In this document: positions 23,356 to 32,188 of the stretch, one piece after another
Numbering within the stretch: the stretch's first letter is position 1
Layout of the letters: the number at the start of each line of letters is the position of its first letter
Program-made: the position numbers and the translations under genes
Notes under the pieces: model-generated
What the model was told of the DNA's origin: nothing
Database searches by the model: none
What the model saw: the letters and a program-made list of their open reading frames with translations, nothing else
DNA from: an uncultured Prevotella sp.
GTDB lineage: Bacteria; Bacteroidota; Bacteroidia; Bacteroidales; Bacteroidaceae
DNA: 35,873 nucleotides
NCBI GenBank assembly: GCA_900315765.1
Contig: ONAK01000084.1
Location: forward strand, 1-35,873
Direction of reading: 5' to 3'

Positions 23356-25659
23356 TTATCTGATGGCATAAAGGTAAGCCAGAAGAGCCATCTTGCCACG
23401 CATGGTTTCGCGTGGGGTGAACTCGCCGTTTACCCAGAAGTAGCGCTGGTTGAAGTATGACTCCTGGCGGGGCCAACCACCATCAGTCCACGAAGGATAC
23501 ATCTGGTTGAGCAGGATGCGGGCATCGCCTCCATTATGACCTGGCGACCATGTCTCGGTGCCATTGAATGGTGTCTGACCTGGGTGGCTTTCGGGGGTAC
23601 CGTCGTTACGACCGGTGGTGTAAACATCGGTGAGGTGGCGCTCGCCAAGACCGGTCATCTCTACAATGTTACCGGGATTGCGGCCCATGGCCCATCCTGC
23701 TTCGGTGTACATGATGTGCTCAAGCTGCTGTCGACGAGCCTTGTCGCCGATGTAGTGAGCCAGCATGACCAACTGCAGGTTCTGAGAAGTCTGCCAGCGG
23801 CTGTCGTTGGCGGCACGGCGTGATGGGCGATTGGCTACGTTCCCGTAGTTATATGCCTCGGCCTGAGCGTTTACACAAGCCTTGAGGTTCTGATAGAACT
23901 CGCTGTAGTGGCGAGGCTGCGGACAAGTGAGGTAAGCGGCTGCAGCCCAGTACTGACAGAATGGTACTAAATTCTTGCCCTCCTCGTGCATAACGCCTAC
24001 GCCGAAGAATCCATGACGCCCCTTGCTGAACAGTAACGACTTGTTGTCCTTAATCATACTCTCGTCTACCATCAGCCGCTCCCACTGTTCATCGCCTGTA
24101 AGATTGTAAAGGAATGCTGCTGCCATTTGGCGGAAATCGCGGCCACGCATCTGCATCGATCCTACATCCTGCAAGTCGTCGAGCTGCTGGTTGTCTTGAC
24201 GTGAAGCAAATCGAAAAGCCTTGATAGCCTCGTCGGTATAGTACTGGCGGAGAGAGTCGTTATGGTTCACGCGGAATGCCTCGGCCATGATGGCACAGTT
24301 GGCTGCGTTGGCCCATGCTGCCATGGTGGTGCAGCCTGCCTGGAACATGACACTCCAGTCGTTGCAAGGATTGGTAACACCCTGCGAGTAAGCCTCGCCA
24401 TCGCGGATAGAGAGGAAGAAGTCAACCTCGTTGCGGGCCTCGTCTAGGAGGTCGGGTATGCCGTTCCCACTCTCGCGAATGCCCAACTGATCTTCGTTAA
24501 GCTTGCCGCCAGAAAGGATGTATGGCAACAGCATATCGTAGATATTGCTGACATGGGCCAAGTGACGGTCCCAGTCGAAAGCATCAGAGTGGCCACCCTT
24601 AACATCAAGGTTTACGGGGTTGCCAGGCAAGCGGTGCTGCCAGAAGATAGAGGCCTTGAGGGGCTTGAAATGGGGCTCGTCCCAAACGTCGGTATGAAGC
24701 TCGCGCCAACCTGGGCTCCAAGGATGGAAGTGACGTGGTATGGGGGTAACATGGGCTGGGTCGATGGGCTCGCCAAGGCGCATGTAGTAATAACCGCGAA
24801 CAGAGTAGCGATAGGGCTCGTAGTAGATGTCGTTTCTGATCTCGAAGTCCATGCTGCAGCCTACATCCTCTACTACCAGACGATAGCAACCTGGCTTGGT
24901 AGACTTGAAGTCGATGTTCCATACATCGGTACCGATAAGAGCCTTGCCACCAGCCTCGTCCTTAGATGCTGAGGCGGGTTTCCAGAACTTGACGGTTCCA
25001 GCCTTCTGCTTGCTCTTGGTATTGACATTGTAAAGCCATACGGTTTTGCCTTCCCAGGCCTTATAGTCACGCTGTCCGCCATCGCCAAGCCACTGATAGA
25101 GGTCGGCAGCGTGCAGACTCTCTTTTTGTGCATAGCCGATGATATTGACGTGGACAGCCTCCGATAGCGAGTTCCAAATGTCGAAACGCACAGAGGCTTG
25201 TGACTTATCGGAGCCAACGCCTGAAGGGATGGTAACGGTATAGGTGCAACCTTGGCGCAGCGATTTGGGCAACTGGAGGAATAGCCAGTGGTCGAGTTCG
25301 CTGGTAAGGGTGTTGTCGGTGTTCATAGGTTTAGACTTTCGCCAAACTGCCAAAGGCTGTACTGAGGCAAAGGTCTTGTCGTCTTTGGAACTGATGAGCC
25401 AGCCGGCAGCCTTCTGTATCTCGGCAACCTTCAACCGCTCGCCAAACACGAGCAGTGTGTCGTCGCCCTCAGAGAATGAGTGCCCCAGATAAGCACTGGG
25501 ACCTGTGCCGTTGTCACGATAGTGTACTTCGCCATCGCGGAAATGGACCATTAGATAGTCCTTGTCGATAACTTTTACTCCTAAGAGTTTTGTTGCCAAA
25601 CAGTTGGTAGGCAGTGCGAGCATGACTGCTGTAAGCGCTGCAAAGAGATTTCTTTTCAT
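23356..25659 (-). CDS. GH9 endo-glucanase-type enzyme
   Basis: A 767-residue secreted protein (signal MKRNLFAALTAVMLALPTNC, cut near ATK). Ig-like beta domains (about 24-160 and 165-275) precede an alpha/alpha6-barrel GH9 domain (about 280-767). The family's DAGD base motif appears as GGHSDAFDWDRH (D359, D362), with Phe in place of the usual Gly. NPCNDWSVMFQAG, the GRNPGN stretch near the end and the acid Glu in YFWVNGEFTPRE (E746) are also present. GH9 enzymes of xyloglucan loci cut the beta-1,4-glucan backbone. The start is the ATG at 25659, which begins the signal peptide. It is co-directional with threonine aldolase upstream (39-base gap) and GH3 downstream. Confidence 0.88.
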   Translation of the reverse strand: MKRNLFAALTAVMLALPTNCLATKLLGVKVIDKDYLMVHFRDGEVHYRDNGTGPSAYLGHSFSEGDDTLLVFGERLKVAEIQKAAGWLISSKDDKTFASVQPLAVWRKSKPMNTDNTLTSELDHWLFLQLPKSLRQGCTYTVTIPSGVGSDKSQASVRFDIWNSLSEAVHVNIIGYAQKESLHAADLYQWLGDGGQRDYKAWEGKTVWLYNVNTKSKQKAGTVKFWKPASASKDEAGGKALIGTDVWNIDFKSTKPGCYRLVVEDVGCSMDFEIRNDIYYEPYRYSVRGYYYMRLGEPIDPAHVTPIPRHFHPWSPGWRELHTDVWDEPHFKPLKASIFWQHRLPGNPVNLDVKGGHSDAFDWDRHLAHVSNIYDMLLPYILSGGKLNEDQLGIRESGNGIPDLLDEARNEVDFFLSIRDGEAYSQGVTNPCNDWSVMFQAGCTTMAAWANAANCAIMAEAFRVNHNDSLRQYYTDEAIKAFRFASRQDNQQLDDLQDVGSMQMRGRDFRQMAAAFLYNLTGDEQWERLMVDESMIKDNKSLLFSKGRHGFFGVGVMHEEGKNLVPFCQYWAAAAYLTCPQPRHYSEFYQNLKACVNAQAEAYNYGNVANRPSRRAANDSRWQTSQNLQLVMLAHYIGDKARRQQLEHIMYTEAGWAMGRNPGNIVEMTGLGERHLTDVYTTGRNDGTPESHPGQTPFNGTETWSPGHNGGDARILLNQMYPSWTDGGWPRQESYFNQRYFWVNGEFTPRETMRGKMALLAYLYAIR

Positions 25660-25698
25660 TGTTATTGTTTTATTGGTTGGTAATATCATTTAGTCTTG

Positions 25699-26727
25699 TC
25701 AGCCAAGAATCTGTTCCAATTCATCGAGTTCCTCGCTGGTTGTGGCCCAGCTGGTTACAAAGCGGCAGATAGTATGATACTTATCGGTCTGACCGAAATG
25801 GGTGAAGCGCATCTTCTGACTGAGTTTATCTACCTGTTCGTTGTCGATGATAACAAACTGCTGGTTGGTGGGAGAGTCTACATAGAACTGGAATCCTTTT
25901 CGGATAAAGATCTGCTTCATGCGCATAGCCATCTTGATGGCGTGCTCTGAGAGCTTGAAGTAGAGGTCGTCGGTGAACAGCGCATCGAACTGCAGTCCGA
26001 TAAGAGCTCCTTTGGCGATTACTGCACCGTGCTGCTTCTGGATAGAGAAGAAATGCTTGTGGGCATTCTGGTGAGTAAACACTACAGCTTCGCCGCAGAG
26101 AGCGCCAATCTTGGTACCACCGATATAGAACACGTCGCAGTGGCGCGCCAGATAAGGCAGGCTGATGTTGTTGCCCTCTGCCTTTAGTCCGTAACCCAAA
26201 CGCGCACCATCTATATAAAGAGGAATCTCGTAGTGCTGGCAAACCTGATAGATTTCATCAAGCTCCTTTGCAGTATAGAGCGTTCCGAACTCGGTGGGGA
26301 AGGTGATGTAGACCAGTCCGGGGTGAACGGCATGATCTTTATTGCCGTCGTGCATATAATCGTCGAGATACTTGTCGAGTGTTTTGGCCTCCATCTTGCC
26401 GTTGTTGTCGGCGATGGTGATGATTTTGTGCTCGGTGAACTCTACAGCACCGGCCTCGTGTACATTAATATGTCCGCTGCCAACACAAATGACGCCCTCA
26501 TACTGATACAGCATAGAGTCGATGGTGGTGGCGTTGGTCTGAGTGCCGCCGGTAAGAAAGAATATCTGTGCGTCGGGCAGTCCGCAGGCTACACGGATGC
26601 GCTCTTTGGCACGTTCACTAAACTCGTCGAAACCATAAGGTGTAGGTTTGGCGTCGTTATATTTAATAAGGTTCTCCAGAACTTTCGGGTGAGCCCCGTT
26701 GTTGTAATCACATTCAAAAGATATCAT
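25699..26727 (-). CDS. ltaE: Low-specificity L-threonine aldolase
   Basis: A cytoplasmic PLP enzyme (342 residues) that splits threonine or allo-threonine into glycine and acetaldehyde. Fold-type I features: LTGGTQTNATT (phosphate and ring contacts), HEAGAVE, the PLP-contacting Asp and Arg in LYIDGARLGYGL (D173, R176) and the Schiff-base Lys in YIGGTKIGALCGE (K206). The length and start (ATG at 26727, MISFECDYNNGAHP) are normal for the family. It has its own promoter and lies upstream of GH9 on the same strand. It has no obvious role in glycan use and looks like a neighbour gene. Confidence 0.92.
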   Translation of the reverse strand: MISFECDYNNGAHPKVLENLIKYNDAKPTPYGFDEFSERAKERIRVACGLPDAQIFFLTGGTQTNATTIDSMLYQYEGVICVGSGHINVHEAGAVEFTEHKIITIADNNGKMEAKTLDKYLDDYMHDGNKDHAVHPGLVYITFPTEFGTLYTAKELDEIYQVCQHYEIPLYIDGARLGYGLKAEGNNISLPYLARHCDVFYIGGTKIGALCGEAVVFTHQNAHKHFFSIQKQHGAVIAKGALIGLQFDALFTDDLYFKLSEHAIKMAMRMKQIFIRKGFQFYVDSPTNQQFVIIDNEQVDKLSQKMRFTHFGQTDKYHTICRFVTSWATTSEELDELEQILG

Positions 26728-26751
26728 AATGCTTATTAGTTATTTTGTGTG

Positions 26752-26759
26752 CAAAATTA
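26752..26759 (-). promoter_or_regulatory. -7 box of the threonine aldolase promoter
   Basis: TAATTTTG on the minus strand matches TAnnTTTG and is followed by CACACAAA. It lies 25 bases upstream of the ltaE ATG. The -33 element is not clear. Confidence 0.6.
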
Positions 26760-26778
26760 CGAAAAGTTTCTTGATTTA

Positions 26779-26810
26779 TTTGCTATCTTCGACTTAAATT
26801 TGTATTTTTG
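26779..26810 (+). promoter_or_regulatory. Promoter of the two-domain esterase gene
   Basis: TTTG (26779-26782) and TATTTTTG (26803-26810) are spaced by 20 bases. The start site would lie near 26816, giving a leader of about 50 bases. The -7 to +1 region is a mirror copy of that of the divergent ltaE promoter. Confidence 0.6.
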
Positions 26811-26868
26811 CACACAAATTAATCACTAAAGTATTAGTATGATCCTTCAAACATTAGTAAATTGAGCT

Positions 26869-28314
26869 ATGAACAGAAAACTATTTATGACAGGCTTGCT
26901 GATGATTGCTACCATCATGCAGGCTCAAACCGCCAGGAAATTTACATTAAATCTTACAGCCGATGGCAAGGCTCAGATGGTTTGTTTCCTGCCAGAGAAT
27001 CCTTCTGGTAGAGCAATTGTTGGTGTGCCAGGAGGCGGCTATTCGATGCTTTCGAATACGCACGAAGGCTATCTGGCTTCCGACTGGCTGAATAAGCAGG
27101 GTATTGCCTATTTTGTAGTGAACTACCGATTGCCTAATGGTGATCGTACGATCCCCGTCGGCGATGTGGAGCAGGGATTCCGCACAGTGCGCGATTCGGC
27201 TAAAGTGTGGAAAATCAATCCTAACGATGTGGGTATAATGGGTTTCTCGGCAGGTGGACATCTGTCGTCGGTCATCTCTACACTGTCGCCCTATGAGGTG
27301 CGTCCTAACTTCTCGATATTGTTCTATCCCGTAATATCTATGGACGAGCGTGTATCGCATAAGTGGTCGTGCATTAATTTCCTGGGTAACGAAGGCCATA
27401 AGGACTCCAAACTGGTGTGGCAGTATTCTACACAGAACGCTGTGCGCAGTCATCTTACACCTCCTGCCTGTATCATTAGTGCCAACGATGACCGGCTGGT
27501 GCCTGTTGTAACAAATGGCGTGCAGTATTACTCGGCTATGCGTAATGCCGGCAACGATTGCAGTTTGTTCATCTATCCATCAGGCGACCATGGTTTCGGA
27601 TTCGGTACTTGGTTTAAGTATCATGACCAGATGCTGAACGACCTTGGCAGCTGGCTTAAATCGATACCAAGCCCTAAGCAGGATGCTGTTCGAGTGGCTT
27701 GTATCGGTAATAGCATTACCGACGGTCATGGTATCGATATGCGCACCAAGTACGGCTATCCCGCACAGTTGCAGGGTATTCTGGGTGATGGCTATTATGT
27801 GAAGAACTTCGGTGTCAGCGCACGTACTATGCTGAACAAAGGCGACTTCCCATATATGAACGAGCTGGCTTGGAAGGATGCGCTTGCATTCAAGCCCGAT
27901 GTTGTCATCATCAAGTTGGGCACTAACGATTCTAAGCCAGAGAACTGGCAGTATGGTGCAGAATTCAAGAAAGACCTGCAGCAGATGATTACAACCCTAC
28001 GCCCAGACCTGGCACAGTCAGTTAGCAAGAAGAAAGGTAAGAAGGCAAAGGTGGCTCAGCCTGTTGGTCCAAAGATTTATCTTTGCACACCTATTCCTGC
28101 CTTCAAGTCAACATGGAATATTAATGATAAGGTAATTTCCGACGAGATTATTCCAATTCAGTTGGAAGTAGCGAAGCAGTATGGCTTGCAGGTAATCGAC
28201 CTGCACACCCTTTTTGCAAACGATGGTGATAAGATGCTGGACGATGGCATACATCCCGATGGCAAAGGCGCCAAGAAAATGGCCGAAATAATTGCAAAAG
28301 CGATAAGGGAATAA
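26869..28314 (+). CDS. Two-domain carbohydrate esterase: alpha/beta hydrolase fused to SGNH hydrolase
   Basis: A 481-residue secreted protein (signal MIATIMQAQTA) with two unrelated esterase domains. Residues 24-265 form an alpha/beta hydrolase with the elbow GFSAGGH (S127) and likely Asp208 (ISANDDRLVP) and His241 (PSGDHGFGFG). Residues 274-481 form an SGNH/GDSL hydrolase with CIGNSITDG (S282), GTND (N353) and DGIHPDG (D459, H462). Both catalytic sets are complete. Such fusions in polysaccharide loci remove acetyl or other acyl groups from plant glycans, and here acetylated xyloglucan is the likely target. A Lys-rich insertion (SKKKGKKAKVA, near 383-393) is probably a surface loop. It has its own promoter and a strong terminator. 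The acyl group is inferred. Confidence 0.85.
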   Translation: MNRKLFMTGLLMIATIMQAQTARKFTLNLTADGKAQMVCFLPENPSGRAIVGVPGGGYSMLSNTHEGYLASDWLNKQGIAYFVVNYRLPNGDRTIPVGDVEQGFRTVRDSAKVWKINPNDVGIMGFSAGGHLSSVISTLSPYEVRPNFSILFYPVISMDERVSHKWSCINFLGNEGHKDSKLVWQYSTQNAVRSHLTPPACIISANDDRLVPVVTNGVQYYSAMRNAGNDCSLFIYPSGDHGFGFGTWFKYHDQMLNDLGSWLKSIPSPKQDAVRVACIGNSITDGHGIDMRTKYGYPAQLQGILGDGYYVKNFGVSARTMLNKGDFPYMNELAWKDALAFKPDVVIIKLGTNDSKPENWQYGAEFKKDLQQMITTLRPDLAQSVSKKKGKKAKVAQPVGPKIYLCTPIPAFKSTWNINDKVISDEIIPIQLEVAKQYGLQVIDLHTLFANDGDKMLDDGIHPDGKGAKKMAEIIAKAIRE

Positions 28315-28330
28315 ACGAAAGATTAAATAA

Positions 28331-28368
28331 AAATGCCTCGCATCGATGTCGATGCGGGGCATTTTTCT
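28331..28368 (+). terminator. Terminator after the esterase gene
   Basis: AAATGCCTCGCAT (28331-28343) pairs with ATGCGGGGCATTT (28352-28364) with one G-T pair and an 8-base loop, followed by TTTTCT. It marks the end of the glycan locus and lies 20 bases from the convergent primase-like gene. Confidence 0.85.
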
Positions 28369-28387
28369 ATTCAGAATCACCATACCT

Positions 28388-30532
28388 CTAGCATTTCTGC
28401 CAGAGGTTGGTGTCAATCTTTACGATTTTCTCTTCCTTCACCCAACGGCAGATAATGGTCTTCACTACTGCCGATTCGCCATTTGCCAGACGGAGATTTA
28501 CCAGATCTTCCTTGGAGAATTCTTTGGGCAGAGCATCCAGATAGCGGATGTTACCCTTAGAGGCCTGAGCACTGATTGCTCCATCACGCAGAGCGTCAAT
28601 CTTGTTACCATAAATCAGCAACTGATAATGAAAACAGCGCTCAGCATACCAGACGGCAAACTTGATGGCTCGCTCAGTTTCCTGTCGACCTTCTAGCAGA
28701 TAAGCGATGATGCCGGCACGGAAACCATTAAGTGCAGCTCGACGACGAAGCACATCGATAGAATATCGCAACGTCTGCAGATACTCCTGACGCTTGCCTT
28801 CATCCCACTCTTCGATAGCCTGATTGATAAGAGGCAAAGACACCTCGCCCTCCTCGTCCATCAAGCAGAGGCACTGGCGCTTCACTTTTTCTTCTTCTTC
28901 CTTTGTCCACACCTTAAACTTTGGCATCTTTGCACCCACCATATCAGGCAGAAGCACAGGTGTTACTCGGCTCACCAGACCACTCTCGGCATCGGCAAAG
29001 AATGCTCGACACTTGTTGGGTGTACCACACATCACCATATTATAATATAGGGTGACCTTACCTGAGAACGAATCCTTCGAAATGCGGTGCTGACCCCAAG
29101 GTTTGTTGTCGTAAGCCAGTCGGAACAGGTCGTTCTTTTCTGTCCATGCACCACCCTTGTTGTTCTTCAGAACTGTCTCAATCTCAGGGGCATAGGTGAA
29201 GAGATGCTTCCCATTGGCATACAGAGCTCGCTCCAGAAATGCCGACACACCGATATTGGGTTCGATGATACGGATCTGGCTACAGGGATTCTCTACCTCC
29301 TCGCCGTTTTTCTTGGCCAGCGAGTACTCGATTTCCTTCTGCCACTCCACTTCGTCCTGCTTGATGATAGGATCCATCAGCAACTCGTACTCAGCATCGA
29401 CAAACGACTTGCCTGTGGCCTGAGGTGCCTCGATATCCACGATAAAACTGGGCGAATTCAGCTTTCCGTCGCGATACTTGGCTCTAACACTTGTGGCCAG
29501 AGTGCCCAGCATAGGCATAGCAGCCATAAGTGTAGCCTCACGAAATTCCTCAGGAGCATGGTCTGACAGATCCTGAAGAATGCCAGGCAACTCCTTGTCT
29601 ACAGGGGCCACAAAGGCATCGTCGTCACCATCCTGACTAGCCTCGACAGCTGCTCCCAGAGTCGACAGCACATCCTTCATAATCGAAGGAATGTCAGAAG
29701 GACGGGTACTACCCACAGCACTTTTGATGGTAGAGATGGTCTCATGGTCCGACAGCCCCCAATGAGGCAGGATCGAGAATAGTTTCTGCTCTTTGAAGTC
29801 GCAGATGAAACGCATATAGCGACTCATAGTGTAGAGTGCCATATTACGCTCACCCTCGGCAGGAGCATCGCCATATCCCAACTTCAGGAGCAGAGCAGCT
29901 ACGATGTTCTCATAAGGTATGCCCTTGTAGTTAAGAGGTGAGGGAGACGAGTCAATAGTTACAGGTACACACTCAGCAACAGGCTGATTATCAACCTCAT
30001 ACAGTTTCTTCTGTTCCTCGGTAAGAGGCTCAAAAATTGCAGGATCGAGCAACTTTACATACTGCTCACTGACCATAAAACAGCATCGAGCCAGGTCGGT
30101 AACGTGAGAATCGTAACTTACCCCAAGTCGAGCAGCCAGTTTCTGGATATCCTGCTCGATGGTAGCTCCAGGAGTACGCCAAGCCCAGATGTGAGTACCA
30201 CCTCCAGCACTCTCGGCGAAATAAGCGATACGGCACTCTTCGATGAGATTCTCTTCCCAAACCTTACCCCAAAGATCCTCAGTCAGTCCCTTCTCGTCGA
30301 TGTCGAGGAAGAACAGTCCTGAAGGCACAGCATCTTCGGCTTTACGGGCACCGTTGGTGAAACACTCTGCAAGAGGCAGCCATACAGGCAGTTCCTTCTT
30401 GCGACTCAGATTTTTGTTCTGCTTCACGTCTGCGAGGATTTCCTCTACGTGATTCACCGCCAGCAGTTGACGGTAAGCAGCCATGCTCGCCTTGCGAGGC
30501 TTGCCGCTAAATGATTCTGACATGCTAATCAT
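28388..30532 (-). CDS. Primase-helicase-like protein (VirE/BT4734-like N-terminus plus DUF3987-like ATPase)
   Basis: About 714 residues, cytoplasmic. The N-terminal part looks like a minimal archaeo-eukaryotic-type primase: GLFFLDIDEKG (D77, D79, the DxD metal motif), SAGGGTHIWAW (H114) and DSHVTDLARCCFM (D146, R149). It fits the BT4734-like/VirE_N domain. The second half (about 315-640) has a P-loop-like VDIEAPQATGKSFVD (369-376) and resembles DUF3987, a helicase-like ATPase found with such primases in phages and plasmids. A small C-terminal domain follows (KEFSKEDLVNLRLANGES). The frame reads from a TTG at 30571; the ATGs at 30532 or 30523 are better starts. It lies about 50 bases after the stop of the unknown 487-residue gene and is probably co-transcribed. 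It could prime or unwind DNA of an integrated element, but its real function is not established. Confidence 0.7.
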   Translation of the reverse strand: MISMSESFSGKPRKASMAAYRQLLAVNHVEEILADVKQNKNLSRKKELPVWLPLAECFTNGARKAEDAVPSGLFFLDIDEKGLTEDLWGKVWEENLIEECRIAYFAESAGGGTHIWAWRTPGATIEQDIQKLAARLGVSYDSHVTDLARCCFMVSEQYVKLLDPAIFEPLTEEQKKLYEVDNQPVAECVPVTIDSSPSPLNYKGIPYENIVAALLLKLGYGDAPAEGERNMALYTMSRYMRFICDFKEQKLFSILPHWGLSDHETISTIKSAVGSTRPSDIPSIMKDVLSTLGAAVEASQDGDDDAFVAPVDKELPGILQDLSDHAPEEFREATLMAAMPMLGTLATSVRAKYRDGKLNSPSFIVDIEAPQATGKSFVDAEYELLMDPIIKQDEVEWQKEIEYSLAKKNGEEVENPCSQIRIIEPNIGVSAFLERALYANGKHLFTYAPEIETVLKNNKGGAWTEKNDLFRLAYDNKPWGQHRISKDSFSGKVTLYYNMVMCGTPNKCRAFFADAESGLVSRVTPVLLPDMVGAKMPKFKVWTKEEEEKVKRQCLCLMDEEGEVSLPLINQAIEEWDEGKRQEYLQTLRYSIDVLRRRAALNGFRAGIIAYLLEGRQETERAIKFAVWYAERCFHYQLLIYGNKIDALRDGAISAQASKGNIRYLDALPKEFSKEDLVNLRLANGESAVVKTIICRWVKEEKIVKIDTNLWQKC

Positions 30533-30582
30533 AACGGCGGCAAAGGTCGCAAGGGGTTTTGCACCTTCCAAATGGGATAATT

Positions 30583-32046
30583 CTAGCTAATAGTGCAATT
30601 ATGCTCAGAGTGTGCTAACTGATTGTATTTCTGATAGATAGCTCTAAAAATATTTTTCAAATCGTCGTCATCATCGCTCATTCCTTCCTGGATATTCTTC
30701 CTGAAGGTGTCAACATATTGCTTATCAGTCAGTTTCAATGCCAAATCGCGGTCGGAATGGGCACCAAACACTGCACTTTTTTTCATTTCTCCCACCAAAT
30801 GGCAGAAAAAGCGTGCAGTAAACAGATTATTGTGCGGACTTTTACGGGTTACCATCAGGTGTGCAAAGATATTTTCGTCCTCAATCAGATCCTTCCACAT
30901 ATTTATATAATGGGGCAGCCATCTATCATCCAGCAGATTTGTGAGTTTATTGGCAGCATCCATCACAGCCTCGTCCACTCTCTGTACATCGTTGTAAACC
31001 AACTGCTCGTTGCCAAACCTTGTGGTAGGATCCAGTTCGCGGGCTATTTCGCAGAGTGCAGCAAGATGGAAGACGAAGTAGCGAATCTGTTCGTCGCTAA
31101 GATGCGCCTCCAGAAAATCCTCATCGAATGCCTCGCTATCGGTAGTCCATTTGGCAAACAGGCCACAAGGCATCTGTCCCAGTATCTGTCGCTCTTTGCT
31201 ACGTTCGGCAGTCATCACATCCTGCCACGAACTGCTGTCGTTAACCACCCGCAGGGTATCGCGGCGCTCTTTCCAATAGTGTTCCCAACCATCACTCTTG
31301 CGCGCGCGTGTGAGTACCTTATTAAACAGAGAAACCATCACCTTGCTGTTATTGCGATTCTTCTGAAAAAGGTTTACTGCAACTTCTGGAATCATCATCA
31401 GCACTATCAGCAGTATCACCATACCCTGCAGGCCCTCGCTCATCGTACTGGCTATACAGTCCATAGCACTACGGATGGACTTAAGATAGTTATCTGTTTC
31501 TTCTTTATCAGAATCACCACTCTCAGCATTTGCACTCTGCATCATAGGAGTCAGCATCATCAGGTCGTTAGGATCCATATACTGTGCACAAAGCGATAGT
31601 AGACGTCCTATGGGCGAGGCCTGTTTCTTTATGGCCTCCTGCTTCTCGGCAGGCAAAGCCATTTGCTGGGCTATCATCTGTTCGAGCAGATCGAAAAACG
31701 ACGTCCGTTCAGGCAAGCTTTCGTCACTCAGCAACCTGCCAGCAAGCGTCATTACCGATTGGCGCATCCTGGGATTGCTTACCGTCTGACTAATACGTTC
31801 GATATATTCCGAAAACAGAAACGTACACGGCATCCTATTCAACTCAAGCAATGCCGTTATCACACTCTGCAACCGCACAATGGCAGCATATAGTTCAGCC
31901 TCTACAAATGTATCCATACCTTCGGCCAACTCCTGTACCAACCCCTCAAGTCGATCGGCAGCCACCTGCCAATGACGACACACCTGAGCAGTGAGTTGCT
32001 CTGTGCGTTCATCGTCAACTATCTTTCTTATTTCTTCTGCAGTCAT
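30583..32046 (-). CDS. Unknown 487-residue protein in the primase/HU locus
   Basis: I do not recognise this protein. It is mostly alpha-helical and acidic, has no signal peptide, and has one strongly hydrophobic segment (GMVILLIVLMMIPEVAVNLF, about 208-227) that could span the membrane. The N-terminal half (1-170) is made of amphipathic helices. The C-terminal half (230-487) is charged and soluble-looking, with WEHYWKERRDTLRVV, FAHLMVTRKSPHNNLFTARFF and an acidic SDDDDDLKNIF patch. The ATG at 32046 is well placed, and a perfect palindrome lies 21 bases upstream. The primase-like gene follows on the same strand, so the two probably form a functional pair. Whether it anchors a DNA-processing complex at the membrane is a guess. 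Confidence 0.75.
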   Translation of the reverse strand: MTAEEIRKIVDDERTEQLTAQVCRHWQVAADRLEGLVQELAEGMDTFVEAELYAAIVRLQSVITALLELNRMPCTFLFSEYIERISQTVSNPRMRQSVMTLAGRLLSDESLPERTSFFDLLEQMIAQQMALPAEKQEAIKKQASPIGRLLSLCAQYMDPNDLMMLTPMMQSANAESGDSDKEETDNYLKSIRSAMDCIASTMSEGLQGMVILLIVLMMIPEVAVNLFQKNRNNSKVMVSLFNKVLTRARKSDGWEHYWKERRDTLRVVNDSSSWQDVMTAERSKERQILGQMPCGLFAKWTTDSEAFDEDFLEAHLSDEQIRYFVFHLAALCEIARELDPTTRFGNEQLVYNDVQRVDEAVMDAANKLTNLLDDRWLPHYINMWKDLIEDENIFAHLMVTRKSPHNNLFTARFFCHLVGEMKKSAVFGAHSDRDLALKLTDKQYVDTFRKNIQEGMSDDDDDLKNIFRAIYQKYNQLAHSEHNCTIS

Positions 32047-32066
32047 ATTCTTTTTTTCTTGTCGTT

Positions 32067-32098
32067 GGTTACATGGTTACAGCTGTAACCATGTAACC
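32067..32098. repeat. Perfect 32-bp palindrome upstream of the unknown/primase operon
   Basis: GGTTACATGGTTACAG is followed directly by its exact reverse complement. Each arm is itself two 8-base units (GGTTACAT, GGTTACAG), so the site holds four GGTTACA motifs. It ends 21 bases upstream of the 32046 start codon and would be a cruciform, a multi-subunit operator or an mRNA hairpin. Confidence 0.95.
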
Positions 32099-32188
32099 TC
32101 CACGTTGTTATCGTTGTTTAATAATCTATATAACTTATTGATTTGCAATATATTATGCGTTTTATTACCACACATCTATCTCTTCTGC

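Noticed and set aside
30718-31599. 293-codon open frame on the + strand
   Set aside because: It overlaps the 487-residue minus-strand gene, which has a good start, a spacer with regulatory sites and co-directional neighbours. The + frame is rich in His, Ile and Gln with no coherent pattern.
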